This document shows, piece after piece, positions 1 through 11,558 of a DNA stretch of 64,000 bases. The stretch lies in contig QAXH01005175.1 of NCBI GenBank assembly GCA_004335635.1, positions 159 to 64,158 of the forward strand, in the 5' to 3' direction. Position 1 is the stretch's first letter. Each line of letters starts with the position of its first letter. Made by a program: the position numbers and the translations under genes. The stretch is from Chloromonas sp. AAM2 (Eukaryota > Chlorophyta > Chlorophyceae > Chlamydomonadales > Chlamydomonadaceae). The notes beneath the pieces were generated by a model that made no database searches, was not told the DNA's origin, and was given only the letters and a program-made list of their open reading frames with translations.

Positions 1-686
1 CAGACCAGCAAGGGTGCGGGCTGTGGAAGGTGGGCATGGTCAGGCAGGCGTGTGCATGTCAACAGACCAGCAAAGGTGCGGGCTGAGGCTCCAGTTGGCT
101 CAGGCTGATCCCGAGTGCAGCCCGAGCACACACCAACGGCCTAGCACCAGCTTGGGACTGACCCGGCCTGCGGTGCCAAGTCCCCGACCTGGACCCTAGT
201 CGGTTAGAAGACCCCTGAGTGCCAGGGGCCAGGAAGCCGTTTTGTTGTATCGTTACAAACTTGTGGATGCCTCCAAGAGCATAAGGAATGTGTGCCGCAA
301 CTGAAAAGCAAATGAACCTCGCAATCAATCAGCGTGGTTGTTGCCGCCAGGCTGCCATCAGGAGCATGCTGTGTGTCGCACACTGCAAGGCCCGCAGCCT
401 GCCGTTGCCTGGCCTTTGAGGCCCACCTGCTGTGTCTTCCATGTCCCATGTGCGATGCTGTGCATGCCATGCAGCGATGGCCACAACAGGTGGCATTCCA
501 GGTGTTCTTGGCGATGGGTTGATACTGCATGGTTGGCATGACATGGCTGTACTTGTGGAGTATGCCATTGTCTTCAAGCATGACATTTACCCAAAACCAT
601 CCCAGCTCCGGAATTCAAGCAAGAGCGAATTTAGACAGCAAGTTTTACCTTACTAAATAGTAACGATATAGTATTGATGGCTGCAG

Positions 687-779
687 GGGTGTCACGATAA
701 CTTCACCAGTGACGTGCCCAGGTACGAGCAGTGCATGGACGACGTGGCACTTCGAACAGGGCGGGCGCACGACCACAAG
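687..779 (+). CDS. Possible upstream exon of the sulfotransferase gene, or remnant of a neighbouring copy
   Basis: An open 93-base stretch is preceded by TGCAG and followed by GTAACTG, so it behaves like a phase-0 to phase-0 exon of 31 codons. It contains the peptides CHDNFTSDV and YEQCMDD. These look like the stretch after the 3'-phosphate-binding motif in CHST15-like sulfotransferases (a helix ending in a conserved Cys). A similar segment (FVNEQLTAWQA) already occurs in the exon at 2448-2531. It could therefore join in phase to the exon at 1412, or be the leftover of a tandem sulfotransferase copy. No further exon was found between 1 and 686. The exon status is inference only. Confidence 0.35.
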
Positions 780-1411
780 GTAACTGCAAGGGACAGGGCA
801 GTGCAAAGTGTTTGAGCATCAACGTACCAGGCGTTTTGTTCTAGCACACTCTTTAAATCAAATCATTCGTCGGTTTCCGTCAGTTGATTTATTTTTGTTT
901 ATTTTTATTTTTATTGTTTTTGGGTAGCATGTCTGTTTCAGTAGCAACGTGCAAACTGCCGATGGAAGTCATGACTGGATTATCCACAGAACTCAGTCAG
1001 TCTGGAATTGTCAACGTCAGTGGAGCCCCCTTATGTCTCATAACTGACGTTAGTGCTCTAGCACTTTCTCACCCTGACTTTCTCATCATGGTGATGGCTT
1101 TACGCATGAGCTTGCTACAGAGGAAGTGGAATCCCTGCTTGCCTGGTACGGGTTTTGAGGCTCCATTGATCCATCCTTAAGCGTGACAAAGCGCTTCCGG
1201 TGTAAAATGACACACATTTGTGCGCTGCTGCAACATGCGTCGGCTGCTGGCCTGCAGTGCGGTTCACACCTCATACTCATAAGCTTGTGGCTCAAAGTGT
1301 ATGCTGCTGCCGTCGGATTTGGTTGCTGACCGAATCTGAGGTGAGAATTCTCGCCTCCTCACATCTCACACTTGCACGTTTGTGTGTAACTGTGCTTGTG
1401 TGGTTGTGCAG

Positions 1412-4400
1412 CGTGCGTTGACTGCTGGCCTGCACTACAATGATGACCTTCATCTGCCGCTGCTCATGCGGGCCGTGTACGGGCCCCTGCCTCCCAGACT
1501 GGTGGTGTTGGTGCGCAACCCGATCAAGCGCATGTACTCGAACTACATGGGGTGAGTGCAGCTGGTGTACAGCTGTTGTACAGTAAGTACAGGGGATGTA
1601 CCGCTCCAACCTAGCTATCAGTGGGCGTCGCTAGGACTATGACTTGTTAGTTCCTATGGCTGAAACTCGCCGGACAGTGCACCTGGTGTGAGTGATCAAA
1701 TGAGTGGCTTTGTACATCTGTATCGTCCGACAAGTCGAACAGAAGATGGCTCAAGCTCTATATATCAAGCTCCACATCACCATACTCACATACTTGGAAT
1801 ATGGCAAAGGACTACTGGTGCCACTCAGCCCGAAAACCCCGTCATCCGCTTTGAACCCAGGGCGAGGCATGCATGGAGATGCTGCAGCCCCAACGTTCCC
1901 TTCTGGCTGGAGATGAGAGGTGCTGCCTCGCTGACTGAGTGCTGCCTTTCTGAGCAGAACTGTCCTGCATACTCTGTACGGCAGAAGGGAAGGCACAACA
2001 CGTGCTAAACTGCACATGCTCAATCTCCAAGATAACCGGGTGTGGTTTAACAAACAGTCGTGACAAGGCCTGATCTCCTTTTCACACTGCCCCCCACTTA
2101 TAATACAGGCTCGTACAATACAGGCACTTCAAATACAGGCTCGTCCAAATACAGGCACTTCAAATACAGGCTCAAGGACAGTGGAAGCCCATTTATTGCC
2201 TAAACGCAACAACCTGTTCAGCAGAACAGCAGAACACCCTCGGCGAAGGCCTGTGCATCACCAAAAAGTCGCTCCTCCGCCCAAGCGCAATTGATGTCCA
2301 TGGCCATGCTCTCTGTGCCTTAATGCACACAAACTACCCAGCTTGTCACACTTGGAGCAGGCCCCCTGGCTCACACATTTGAAGCTTCACACTACAATAG
2401 GCGACCTCCTGCACCGCACATGCCCAAAGCGCCCCTGCTGCCTGCAGGCGTAAGAATTACTGGGAGCGATACGGTAACACGAGCCAGGGCTTCACTAAGT
2501 TTGTGAACGAGCAGTTGACGGCCTGGCAGGCGTGCGTGGGGGGAGAAACAGTCCATGGAATGAACGGCTCTGGCGGGCCGCCTGCCAGGCGAGTGAACAG
2601 GGCCTGGTGGGGGTTGACATCGCCTATCACTGGCCTGAGACTGTTGTTGGCGTGGTCGTTGAGTTGCTGCTGTCACATGGCCTTCAGTCCGGGGAGGACT
2701 GCTCAGCGGGGCAGGGGGGAAAGGGAGATTCTAGTAACCTGCTGGTCACCACTGCACCCCTGTCAACGACACGAAAGTCAAATTGACTGGTGGAGGTTTT
2801 AATAGTGGGGTTTGTGGTCACTTGTCACTGGCATACGATGGTGGCTAAAGCTGATGGCATAGGGGCTTATGGCTTAAGGGCTTTGATGGCGCAGGGACTG
2901 ATGGTAGGGACTGATGCCGTAAAATTCAGGCTCGAGGGCAACGCAGCCAAGTTACCAGGTCTGGAAATGAATTGAACTGATGCCTGCTACAGCCGGGTCA
3001 ATTTCTGGTGTAGCAGGAATGATTCCTGCATCGTTCAGCGGTGCATCGTTCAGTGGTGTACGAGTGCAGCAAAGTAACTTGGGTTGTTGCAACCAGCTGA
3101 AGAGAGGTGACAAGCAGGCACAGAGGAATACTCCACAACACCAGGACACCAGGCTGCACTGGTACCAGCAGAAGGCTATAGTATGATATGATAGTTTGCT
3201 GTCATTTGAAATGCTGTGATCAACACGTTCCTTCCAGGCACACGGCTGAGGACTGTAACCTGCGCATGGAGTCCCTCAGTATGCGCGAAGAGAAGGTGTT
3301 CTACCACTGTGATCAGGTACGGACAACCCCTTGGTATTTGCAGCTGTTTACATCAGGGAAGCCGTCATAGGACGCGGGACGGGTTGTGTACCGCTCGGAC
3401 CCAACCTGAGCAAGAAAGAAGGTGCAAGGCAGCAAGAAATGCAGAAACAGGCCTAAAGGCAGAACGGAACAAGAATCCGTTGCCGGCCCGGCTACTTCAG
3501 TATCTCCTTATTTGGAAGTACGTCTGAAAACGGCTGGCATGCACACTGATGAGGCCTGGTCCACCCTCAGCAACAAGTAAAAGTTCGGTCCAGTCGATGT
3601 AGTCTCATTGAGTCAGCGGTCTGCCCCGCTTCACAGACAACCGCTGCTCTCAGTGGCTCGCATGCTCCTTCATCCTTTGATATGGTGTTGCCTTCCTTTG
3701 GCACTGCAGCTGTTGCAACCCCATTGAGCTACACGCCTCTGCCTTGACCTGCGCCTTGCAGTGAATCCAACCCTTATTCACCCTTGCCTGATCATTAAAG
3801 TGAAGCTCATCCTCATTACAGCATCCAGTCAAGTTGGTTAGTAGAGTGAGGCATCGGCCAACCCTCTCCTGCTCTTGGGTCCTGTGTACAGCTCTTCCGA
3901 GGCTTGTACGCGCCCTACCTGCGCATATGGATGCGCTTTCTGCCCCGGAGGCACATGCTGGTGCTGCGCGCATCGGACTACTTCAACCGACCACACGAGG
4001 TGAAGGTTCCTCGACTGCATTGGCGTTGCTAGGGGTGCAGTGGTGACCAGTAGCGTACCTGCAGGTTTCTATCCCCCGCCCTGCCCCCGCTGAGCAGTCC
4101 TCCCCGGATTGAAGGCCATGTAAGCAACAACAACAAAAACGAAAACAAAAACAAAAACAAAAACAAGAACGAAAACAACGCCTGCGTATATAGCCATCAG
4201 ATTAAGGTCTGCACCAAGTTGGCAAATGCATCAAATTCAGCATCTCTCCCGCTCCAGCGAAAGAAGTGCAAAACCCTCAGTCAGGACCAGTCACTGAGTG
4301 GGGTGCTGAGTGCTCCCGTGTTGCCAGTGAAGTTGCGTACATGATGTGCAGTAGGTGCTCGGGAGGGGCCAACTCAGGTGAATGCATGCCTAGGCGGCTC

Positions 4401-6172
4401 ATTCTCTGTTCGGCCTTGCAACACACGTGTGCAAGCCTGTCTTGCCTGCTTTGGTAGCTGTGTTTGTTGTGCTTTCTTGCTCAGGGCAGGTCAGGGCGGA
4501 GTCCATCCCGGCCCGCGTCGTCTCTGATGCATAAGAGCTTGCTGCAGAGGGATTGAAACCCATGTTTGTTTGGTATGCGCCTCCAGACTTAATTGCTATG
4601 CGCCTTCAGACTTGGTTGCTCCATTCTACAGCGCGAAAAAGCGCTCCCTACTAGTATGTCAAATGCCACACATGCAACATGCACTTGTGCCTACCTTGGC
4701 AGGTGACCAACCAGGTGCTGTCCTTCCTGGGCCTGCCGCTGCTGCCTGGGGTGCCTGCAAAGCCCCGGTACCTGCCAGGAGTGCCATATCAGCCGCAGCT
4801 GGTAAGAGGAGGTTACACATTACAGGGCAAACACAGGTCCTGCCACACATGATAGAAACCGTACGTCAAGATATGGTGAGAGGGTGAGCTTCATGTGTGA
4901 CCAGGAGATCAGGCCGCATGTGATATTATTCATATTACTTCATATTATTAAAACGCAAAAAACACCTGAACACGAGCGCGAAAAAATGTGGCTGGTTGCA
5001 GCTCATTAAGATCTATCCAAAACCGGCTGGTTGCAGCTCATTAAGATCTATCCAAAACCACCTTCATTTCCCAGATTGGCCTTGTGGGTGTTTTGTGATG
5101 GGCTGGGGAAGTGTCAGAGGGTGCCGGCGCTGGCGTGGCCTGCGTCACCTGCGGCGCCAGGCCGCAGGTCACGCAAGCAGCAATCCAAAGTCAAATGCAG
5201 AGCGGGACGTGCAGTGAAGTTCACCTTTGGCATGCCCCCAGGCCTGTTACATGGGTGACGGTCAGAGTTCGGTTAGGGCCGGCTGGGCTTTGATGACCCA
5301 TAAGTGAGGCAATGTTAAGTGAACTATGCAACCAAGCTGTCCAAGGGATAGGCCTTGACGAGAGCTTTTGATTGAGCCCCTTTTCATGTAATTCTGATCC
5401 GTTTCTGGGTGGTTTCCACAAGTGGTCCAGTTGTCAAAAAGCCGAGGCCATTTTTGATCAGAGGGTCACGGACTTTTCAAACTACCCCACCCCCCTGCCC
5501 CCCCCTGTTTATTGATATTAATATTTTTGTGTTTGATAACAGTAACACAAACACTTGGAACACGATTGGTTTGCTGGGGAAGGCAAGCTCAAGAAGGCAA
5601 TCATCGCTTGTGACATGGCAGGCTGAAGCGAAAGGCATGGACAAGTGACGAGCAGATATCCTTTCCCGCATGGCATGCAGGCGATCGACTTTTCCAGACC
5701 AGTGTATGTGCAGTGGTAATTAGTATGGGCATGAGCCGCCACGCTTAGTCTAACTTTGACAACTCTGCAGCAGATGTGCATGGTTGCTTCTGATCTGTGG
5801 TTCCATGCCGTAATGCTAGTGCCACCAAGCCTCGGCTCTTGTGCCATGTCTTACTGCTGTATAGCATACATAGTCAGCCCCAAAACCGCTGTTTCTAGCC
5901 GCAGGGCCAGATCCGCTTTGAGCTCAGATCCTCATACATTTTGCTCACGGCCACCTGCTGCTTTGCAGCACCAGATGTACCTGGATGCCCAAGGTGCAGA
6001 GAAGGTGTTCTCGGCTGGAGCTGCCAGGAGCAGTGTCAAGGGAGCTGAGCCGATGGAAGAAGCTACCAAGCAGCGGCTGATGGAGTACTACAGGCCTTAT
6101 AACGACCAGTTGGCAGACTTACTCGGCGATCCGAGCATCAAAACGTGGAACAAGGACCCTAATGCTGAATAG
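1412..6172 (+). CDS. PAPS-dependent sulfotransferase (carbohydrate sulfotransferase-like), 5' part missing
   Basis: Six exons join in frame: 1412-1551, 2448-2531, 3238-3316, 3892-3999, 4703-4801 and 5969-6172 (237 residues, TAG stop). The first exon carries RNPIKRMYSNY, the 3'-phosphate-binding motif that contacts PAPS. Later exons carry the typical C-terminal half: a Cys-containing helix, FYHCDQ, LFRGLYAPYL, a VLRASDYF strand, VLSFLGLP, and the terminal helix YYRPYNDQLADLLGD. The family transfers sulfate from PAPS to glycans or other acceptors, usually in the Golgi; the acceptor cannot be read from sequence. The N-terminal P-loop exon (KxGTT type) and signal anchor were not found upstream, so the model is partial. 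Introns hold dispersed repeats (1708-1790, 2673-2760, 4040-4181) and a 35-bp tandem duplication (4990-5059). Family call is strong; completeness is doubtful. Confidence 0.85.
1706..1790 (+). repeat. Dispersed repeat family B, copy 1
   Basis: Contains the core ACATCTGTATCGTCCGACAA followed by GTCGAACAGAAGATGGCTCA and a CTCCACATCA-like end. The same unit recurs at 29741, 30278 (reverse), 35254, 42636 and 51203 (reverse). It lies in the first visible intron of the sulfotransferase gene. No protein-coding content or terminal inverted repeat is visible. Confidence 0.8.
2673..2760 (-). repeat. Dispersed repeat family C, copy 1 (CAA-tailed, reverse orientation)
   Basis: Read on the minus strand this begins GTGCAGTGGTGACCAG and ends CTCCCCGGACTGAAGGCCAT, followed by a CAA/ACG-rich run. 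The copies at 4040 and 31317 share both ends and also run into a CAA-rich tail, which suggests a retroposon. It lies in the intron after the exon ending at 2531. Confidence 0.75.
4040..4181 (+). repeat. Dispersed repeat family C, copy 2, with A/CAA-rich tail
   Basis: Begins GCAGTGGTGACCAGTAG, contains GCTGAGCAGTCCTCCCCGGA, ends TTGAAGGCCATG and is followed immediately by a CAACAACAAC/AAAAAC-rich tail to about 4181. The layout (conserved body plus one-sided simple tail) is what a SINE or truncated LINE insertion leaves. It sits in the sulfotransferase intron after 3999. Confidence 0.75.
4990..5059 (+). repeat. 35-bp perfect tandem duplication
   Basis: Two adjacent identical copies (4990-5024, 5025-5059), each beginning GGCTGGTTGCAGCTCATTAA, in the last intron of the sulfotransferase gene. 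The absence of divergence suggests a recent event. Confidence 0.9.
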
Positions 6173-8895
6173 AGTGCTGACTGACGTTGTGGCTTGTTCT
6201 GGTGATTACAGGTTACGTTATCTTGATGTGAACTGTACTAGCCTGTGTCCGTCTAGTATCAAGTTGCTGAAATGCTCAATCTGTCGTCGAGTACTGAGTC
6301 AGCATGCTCTAGCCCCACCTGGCCACCGAGGCCACTGTGTCACCTGTCATTTCACACCGGTCGGTTACGGTTACGAGGTTCAGATTGCGCACATCACCGG
6401 CCCAGTGACCGTGCCAGTAAATTGCCATTCGCTCCTCTTGCTGTACCTCATTGTGCGCTGCAAACACAGATTTAGATTACAATCACCGAGGGCTTGCTCT
6501 CGCCGCTTCGTCATGCCTATTTATTGTGAGTGCAGACTGCATTCTGCGTGTGATACCGATACCCGGTGCTTTGCAACAGTCAGCCGTTCACTAGACAGGG
6601 AAGGGGCCACGTATCCCAGGCAACATGTCCACACAAAGCCTCCAAGTGGAATGCTCTCGTTTCACGCTCTGCTTTTCCGGTGTATGCGCAGGAACCATCA
6701 AGTCGTCTATTGATGGGGTTCTGTATGCGGCCGGGGCAAAGGATAAGTTCGAAGGCACAGGAGGTGAGCAGGCAGACAAGAACCGACTGGTCTGCCACTC
6801 ACGCATGCAATGAGGGACCAAGACAAGCCTAACGGATTGATCATCAAGGCGATTTACCAAGCAAGCGATGCATGCCTCAGTAAACATGGCCAATGCATCA
6901 CTTACCATGTCATCACACCTCTGTACCTGCCCGCATCCACGTGCATGCCGCCTGCATAGCCTTTCGCACATTCTGATCAAGTCCCTGAACGTCGATCCAA
7001 CTTTCTGACATCAAGTTGGACTGCACGCTCATGATCATTGGCCTGGAAACTGGTGGCATGCGCATTGGCTATGCCACATGTTCAGCAGCACATCAGGAAC
7101 ACGGCTCCTGTGTGAGCCGTACCATGCAAGGAGACTTGTTGAACTCCAACCCTGACAGGCAAGGAAGCTATAACCCCTGAACTAACGCGGCATTGTGCCT
7201 TCATCAGGCACTCCTTACCTCGGGTCCTTCTGACGTTCTGACTGACCAACGCCTTGCTGCTGCAGTCTGGTCCTTCATAAAGGCTGAACGCAAGCCTGAG
7301 GACCCACCCAAGGGCAAGCAGGATGACGGTTCCTGTGATGCCTGTGACAACAAGCCCGGTGGCACCAGAGGCCAGGGGTCAATTGGCCGGCCCCAGTACC
7401 GCAATCACAAGTAAACCCTAGAAGCGGCCACAAGTTGAGGGCGTTGATTGACCAGTGAGGACAAGCACTGAGTTGGCTAGTTTCCGGGTAAACCCTGCTG
7501 CAACACACTGAGCCAACCACCACCGTTTTCCCATCTCTGTCCCCACAACGTGGCATGACGAACCCAGAACAGTTGCTCTCTGCTTGGCGTGGTGATCTCC
7601 CTCCTGACCGTGGTCATTGATGACGAGGCACTCTTCTGAGTTGTATCTTGTGCATTTGGACTGATTGTTCGCATTGGCATGGGCGGTCCATGAATCCCAG
7701 GTGCCGAAGGGCCCAGCATTTCCACTGGAGTCAGGCGCTTGGAAGAGAAGGCTGGGGCAGGAGGGCAGCAGGCGTGACACCCCATGCACGTCTGCTCCTT
7801 CCTGTTCACTAGCACCGCCCTGCCGGCTGCGGTACCTGTCCACTTGTGCCGGTGCATGGAATGTCTTTGAAAGCCTGAACTTGTGACGCCGCCCTGTGGT
7901 TCACGTCGATTCGTTGTAACCCGTCTGACAGAATCATTGCACCGTGACCCTGTGTGATCTTGTGTGGTGCCCCTGGTCGCCTGGTGGAGGTACTTGTGTA
8001 CAAGTTAATATATATATATATACATATATGTGTGCTTGCTAGCCCTCTTGCACGTGTAATATTTCCTCTTGATAGCCCACATCATCGCCTGCTGGAGGCA
8101 GACTGCAGCCAATGACGGTGTCAGCCACACAAAGACTACTAGTGATGCTTGCAGCTGGAAGAGGTGTTGTGACAAGCCTTCATTATTGGTTTTCGACGAA
8201 CTTGTGCAGAGGAACAGGGTGTTTGCTGCTGATGGAAGCTTCAATTGACTATCGACCAGGCAAAGAACATGATTTTTCACGCCGCGTCACCAGGCCAAGC
8301 AAATGGTCCGCTGCACGTAGACATGCGTGTTTACAAGTCTCTCCACTGTCACAAACCTCTCCCACTTTTAAGTCACTCGCACTAAGTGCTGCTTCACTCA
8401 ACCACACGCATCACATGACACAAATCAATTGGTTATCGGACATTCTGAATTCACACACTGCCAAGGGTCTGCTTCACTAAACGAACAGGCAAGGAAGAGC
8501 TTGGTACGACAAGAAACTCACACCAGTCTGTTCCTATGCACAACAATGTTAGGAAAACAATAGATTCGCATGCCAGAGAAACCATAAAGCCACGCTAGTG
8601 TACATACATACAATTGAGGTTCGCTCCAGAGCCACGCAGCAGTTCGTCAACCACCATGCTTGAGCCATGCGATCCATAACTACCTGCCATGGAGGCCTTT
8701 CATGGCACTATGGGCTCATGAGTCAACACTTCAGCGCCCAGTGCGCAAGAATTATCAAATAAATGGCTCCTCTTACTCAGCATGTGGCTGATATCAGAAG
8801 CTCAGCACAGCTCGCACACAGGTTTTGGCCGCAGCAGTTGGCTTGCAGATGACTGTACCCATCACAGATGATGCTGGTCTGCAGAGCCACACTGC
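6173..8895. other. Convergent intergenic region
   Basis: Lies between the stop of the sulfotransferase and the stop of the minus-strand carrier, so it should hold both 3' untranslated regions. Reading both strands, I found no exon set with family motifs. The only recognisable items are a short (AT)n run near 8008-8030 and a copy of repeat family E at 8083-8142. Open frames up to 141 codons here are not supported by splice phase or similarity. Confidence 0.6.
8083..8142 (+). repeat. Dispersed repeat family E, copy 1
   Basis: Contains CGCCTGCTGGAGGCAGAC, then GCAGCCAAT, ACGGTGTCAGCCACACAA and GACT. A near-identical block lies at 16489-16548 in the same orientation. No ends or internal structure can be defined from two copies. 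Confidence 0.75.
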
Positions 8896-11255
8896 CTATG
8901 GGCCGCTGCTGTTGCCCATGACACTCTTCAGCACCTCATAGCATGCAATCACAATCGCACATGCAGGCGCACAACGCGCAGCCCGCGGGCCCACTCCCAC
9001 AAACAATCCTCTCACTCCCTGTTGCTGAACTACCTCCCTCATCACAGCCGACACGCTCTTGCTCGGCTGTCCAGCTGGCAACAGCTGTAGACGTGTTTTG
9101 ACTACATCAAAAGGTGTAGTTGCTGCTGATGCTGTCGCCCCTGCCAAGCTTCCTGCCACCAAGTTAGCTAGCACCAGCTGAGCATGTGTAGGGCCAGCCG
9201 GCGGGTGCGCTGGTTCAGCCACGACGGCTGATTGCATCTGGCTGTCGACTACCTGCTGCTCCACAGCTGCCCAAGTATCTCCCTCAACTGCAGCAGCTAG
9301 GCTGACACCAGCTAAGGCCGGCTGCAGTTGCGCTGCTGCTACTGCTGCTGCATCATTTCCAGTGCCGTTGCTTGACAAGGGCTCCTTGGCCGTGGCAGGT
9401 GGTTTGCGCTGTGCGGAGAGCAGAGTGCCACGAATTGGCTCTACCAATCCCCTGCAAGATGAAACCAAACATGACACCTGCCATCAGTCGGCGTTGTGAA
9501 AAGGATAGTAGGGTGATGAGCCCACGTGCTTGCAAACAATTAATCAACGTATAGTAACTCTGGTAAAGGCCGGGTACACGTACACACCATTGCATGCTCC
9601 CACCACAGGCGCATGTGCTGTGTCTTGCACTGCCCTGCACGCCTAACAAGGACCAAAGTCAAACATCTGCTTTGTCTTCCAGGCTCCGAAAAACACCTAC
9701 CAGTAGATGGCTGAAAACGGCACATCCCGAGCTATGGTGGCCGATAAGCCAGTCCACAGCCTTGGCAATGCCCTCAGTGCTGCTGGTGCCCCCGTCGCAT
9801 CGCCCAGACTGTTGCGCAACGCTTGCCACGTAGACAGTCCTTCATGCCCGGCCATACTCCTGCCTAGCTGCGCTACCGAGTCCATTCCAGCCCCTGCGGT
9901 CCTGGTACCGGCCTGCTGCTGAACGCGCACAAATTCTAGGGGCGCCACAGCAAAGACGGTGACGGTGCGGGCGGCTGCACCGGCAAGGACGGGTGCTGCG
10001 GGGCCGAGCCTAGGCATGTCCTTTGCGTCTGCTGAGAGGCTAGCCAGCAAGAAATCGTACAAGGGATAGTAGAGCAGCACTGTTGGGACTGACATGAGCA
10101 GGGCTGAATCTAAGCCTCGCCATAGACTGGATACACCCTCCTGCAACAACAACAGATCAAATGTGTTTAAAACCAAGGCAATGTGGCTTCTAAACACATG
10201 GCCAGCATGGTGTGCAGTCGCTGCTGCTGCTGCTCATGCGACATGCTCTGGGCCTTGTGAGCGAAAACACAGCGGCAGACGATCCTGGGCGGCAACTTTA
10301 CCAGCATGCATTGCACCCCAAAACAACCCATAACAGCAGTCCTAACGATCATCGCGCGTCTTGTGATCCCTCATACCGTCAATCCTAGCACTCAGGGGTG
10401 TCTCGTCTGTGAGTTTTGTGTTTCAGGTCCTGGTATGCCTGTATGTGCACACACCTGGCGAGTAATTTGGCGTAAGGTTGGCAGCATGCCTGGCGCCATT
10501 GTGCGTGCCGGCTGGGCACAGACTGGTGGGGTTGGGATTTCATGTAGCACGTCCATGCGCAACGTTCCCACGCCCCCAGGTGCAGCACAAAAGCATGTGT
10601 TGGCTGGTGCCAAACTCATGCCTGCCAGCTTTGGTGTAGGCCACCCCTCTGTCCTGCCGTTCGCTAGGTGCTGCCGGCTCAAATGAGAAGGGCCTTCAAG
10701 CAGGCGAGTGAGGCTGCTGGACAGCTTGAAGCCAAGGCTGTTGGTAGCCTGGCTGGGCGTGACCATGTGCCCAACGTTCTGCGAGCTCCGAACTGGTATG
10801 CTGCAGCACATGAGCATTGGGCAGTCAGCATAAGATCAGATCAATGGCGACAACATGCTCCACTGAAGGATGACGTGGTGCGTCCATCAACCCTCATTAC
10901 TTCGTACCTGCGGTGGAAGCAGTAGGCCTGATGGGATTTAAAGGGAGCGCCATCAGTGCCAGCCGCGCGCGCCTGCATTCGTACCTGCGTGGGTATGACG
11001 AGGAAACGCGACTTTGTGAGGCTGCGCCACAAAGCCAGTCGTTCTAGCCATGAGGCAGCCATGTGCACTCACCTTGACAACATCCAAGGGGTTCACCACC
11101 AGCGCGCTCAGCACGGAAGCGCCTGTGGCTGCCAGAACCCGCTGCCGAAGCGTGAGGGAGGGCGGAGCCGCCTCATGCTGTGTTTCTTGGGCGTGCCGTG
11201 CCATATCTGTGCCTTCAACCACGACAAGGCGGATGCCTAGTGTTCTTCGCTTCAC
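8896..11255 (-). CDS. Mitochondrial carrier, SLC25A39/SLC25A40 (Mtm1) type
   Basis: Five exons on the minus strand: 11255-11073, 10984-10908, 10800-10455, 10140-9701 and 9451-8896 (533 residues, phases close exactly). All three carrier repeats keep the signature: NPLDVVKVRMQ, APLEFVRVQQQ and TPFDVVKTRLQ. Other segments typical of the SLC25A39/40 branch are EGVSSLWRGL, SVPTVLLYYPLYDFL and RDVPFSAIYW. The branch imports glutathione into mitochondria and is linked to Fe-S and Mn-SOD function in animals and yeast. The protein is long because of a roughly 115-residue insertion after repeat-1 helix 1, containing several Cys (CFHR, CFCAAP, VCAQP), and a low-complexity stretch before the last repeat. 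It is transcribed divergently from the scramblase gene with about 300 bp between starts. Substrate is inferred from family. Confidence 0.9.
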
Positions 11256-11558
11256 CAGCGCAACTCATTCTATGGGAGGTTCTTGAGGGTTGGTTGCACG
11301 CGTACGCCTCTGGGGCGAGCCCACGATAACGAGCCAAGTGCAAGGCCTTGCTTACACGTGGGCGATATCCTGACAGAGGTTCGCGGACGCAACTGGCGCA
11401 ACTAGTTTGGAATAATCGGTTGGGAGTTGGGTCGGGTTTTTCCTGCAGGTTGTGAGCTTGTCGCGACTGATGTTCTTATCGGCTTGGTTGTCCTGGCCAC
11501 GCGGGCTTGCCGGTGTACACCCTCGGGTGGTTACCTGCCACGGTTGCTGACACACGTC
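11256..11558. promoter_or_regulatory. Shared 5' region of carrier and scramblase genes
   Basis: Only 303 bases separate the carrier start (minus strand, 11255) from the preferred scramblase start (plus strand, 11559). It must contain both promoters and 5' leaders if both starts are right. No convincing TATA box or named element was recognised. An in-frame upstream ATG at 11427 means the scramblase leader could be coding instead. Confidence 0.4.
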
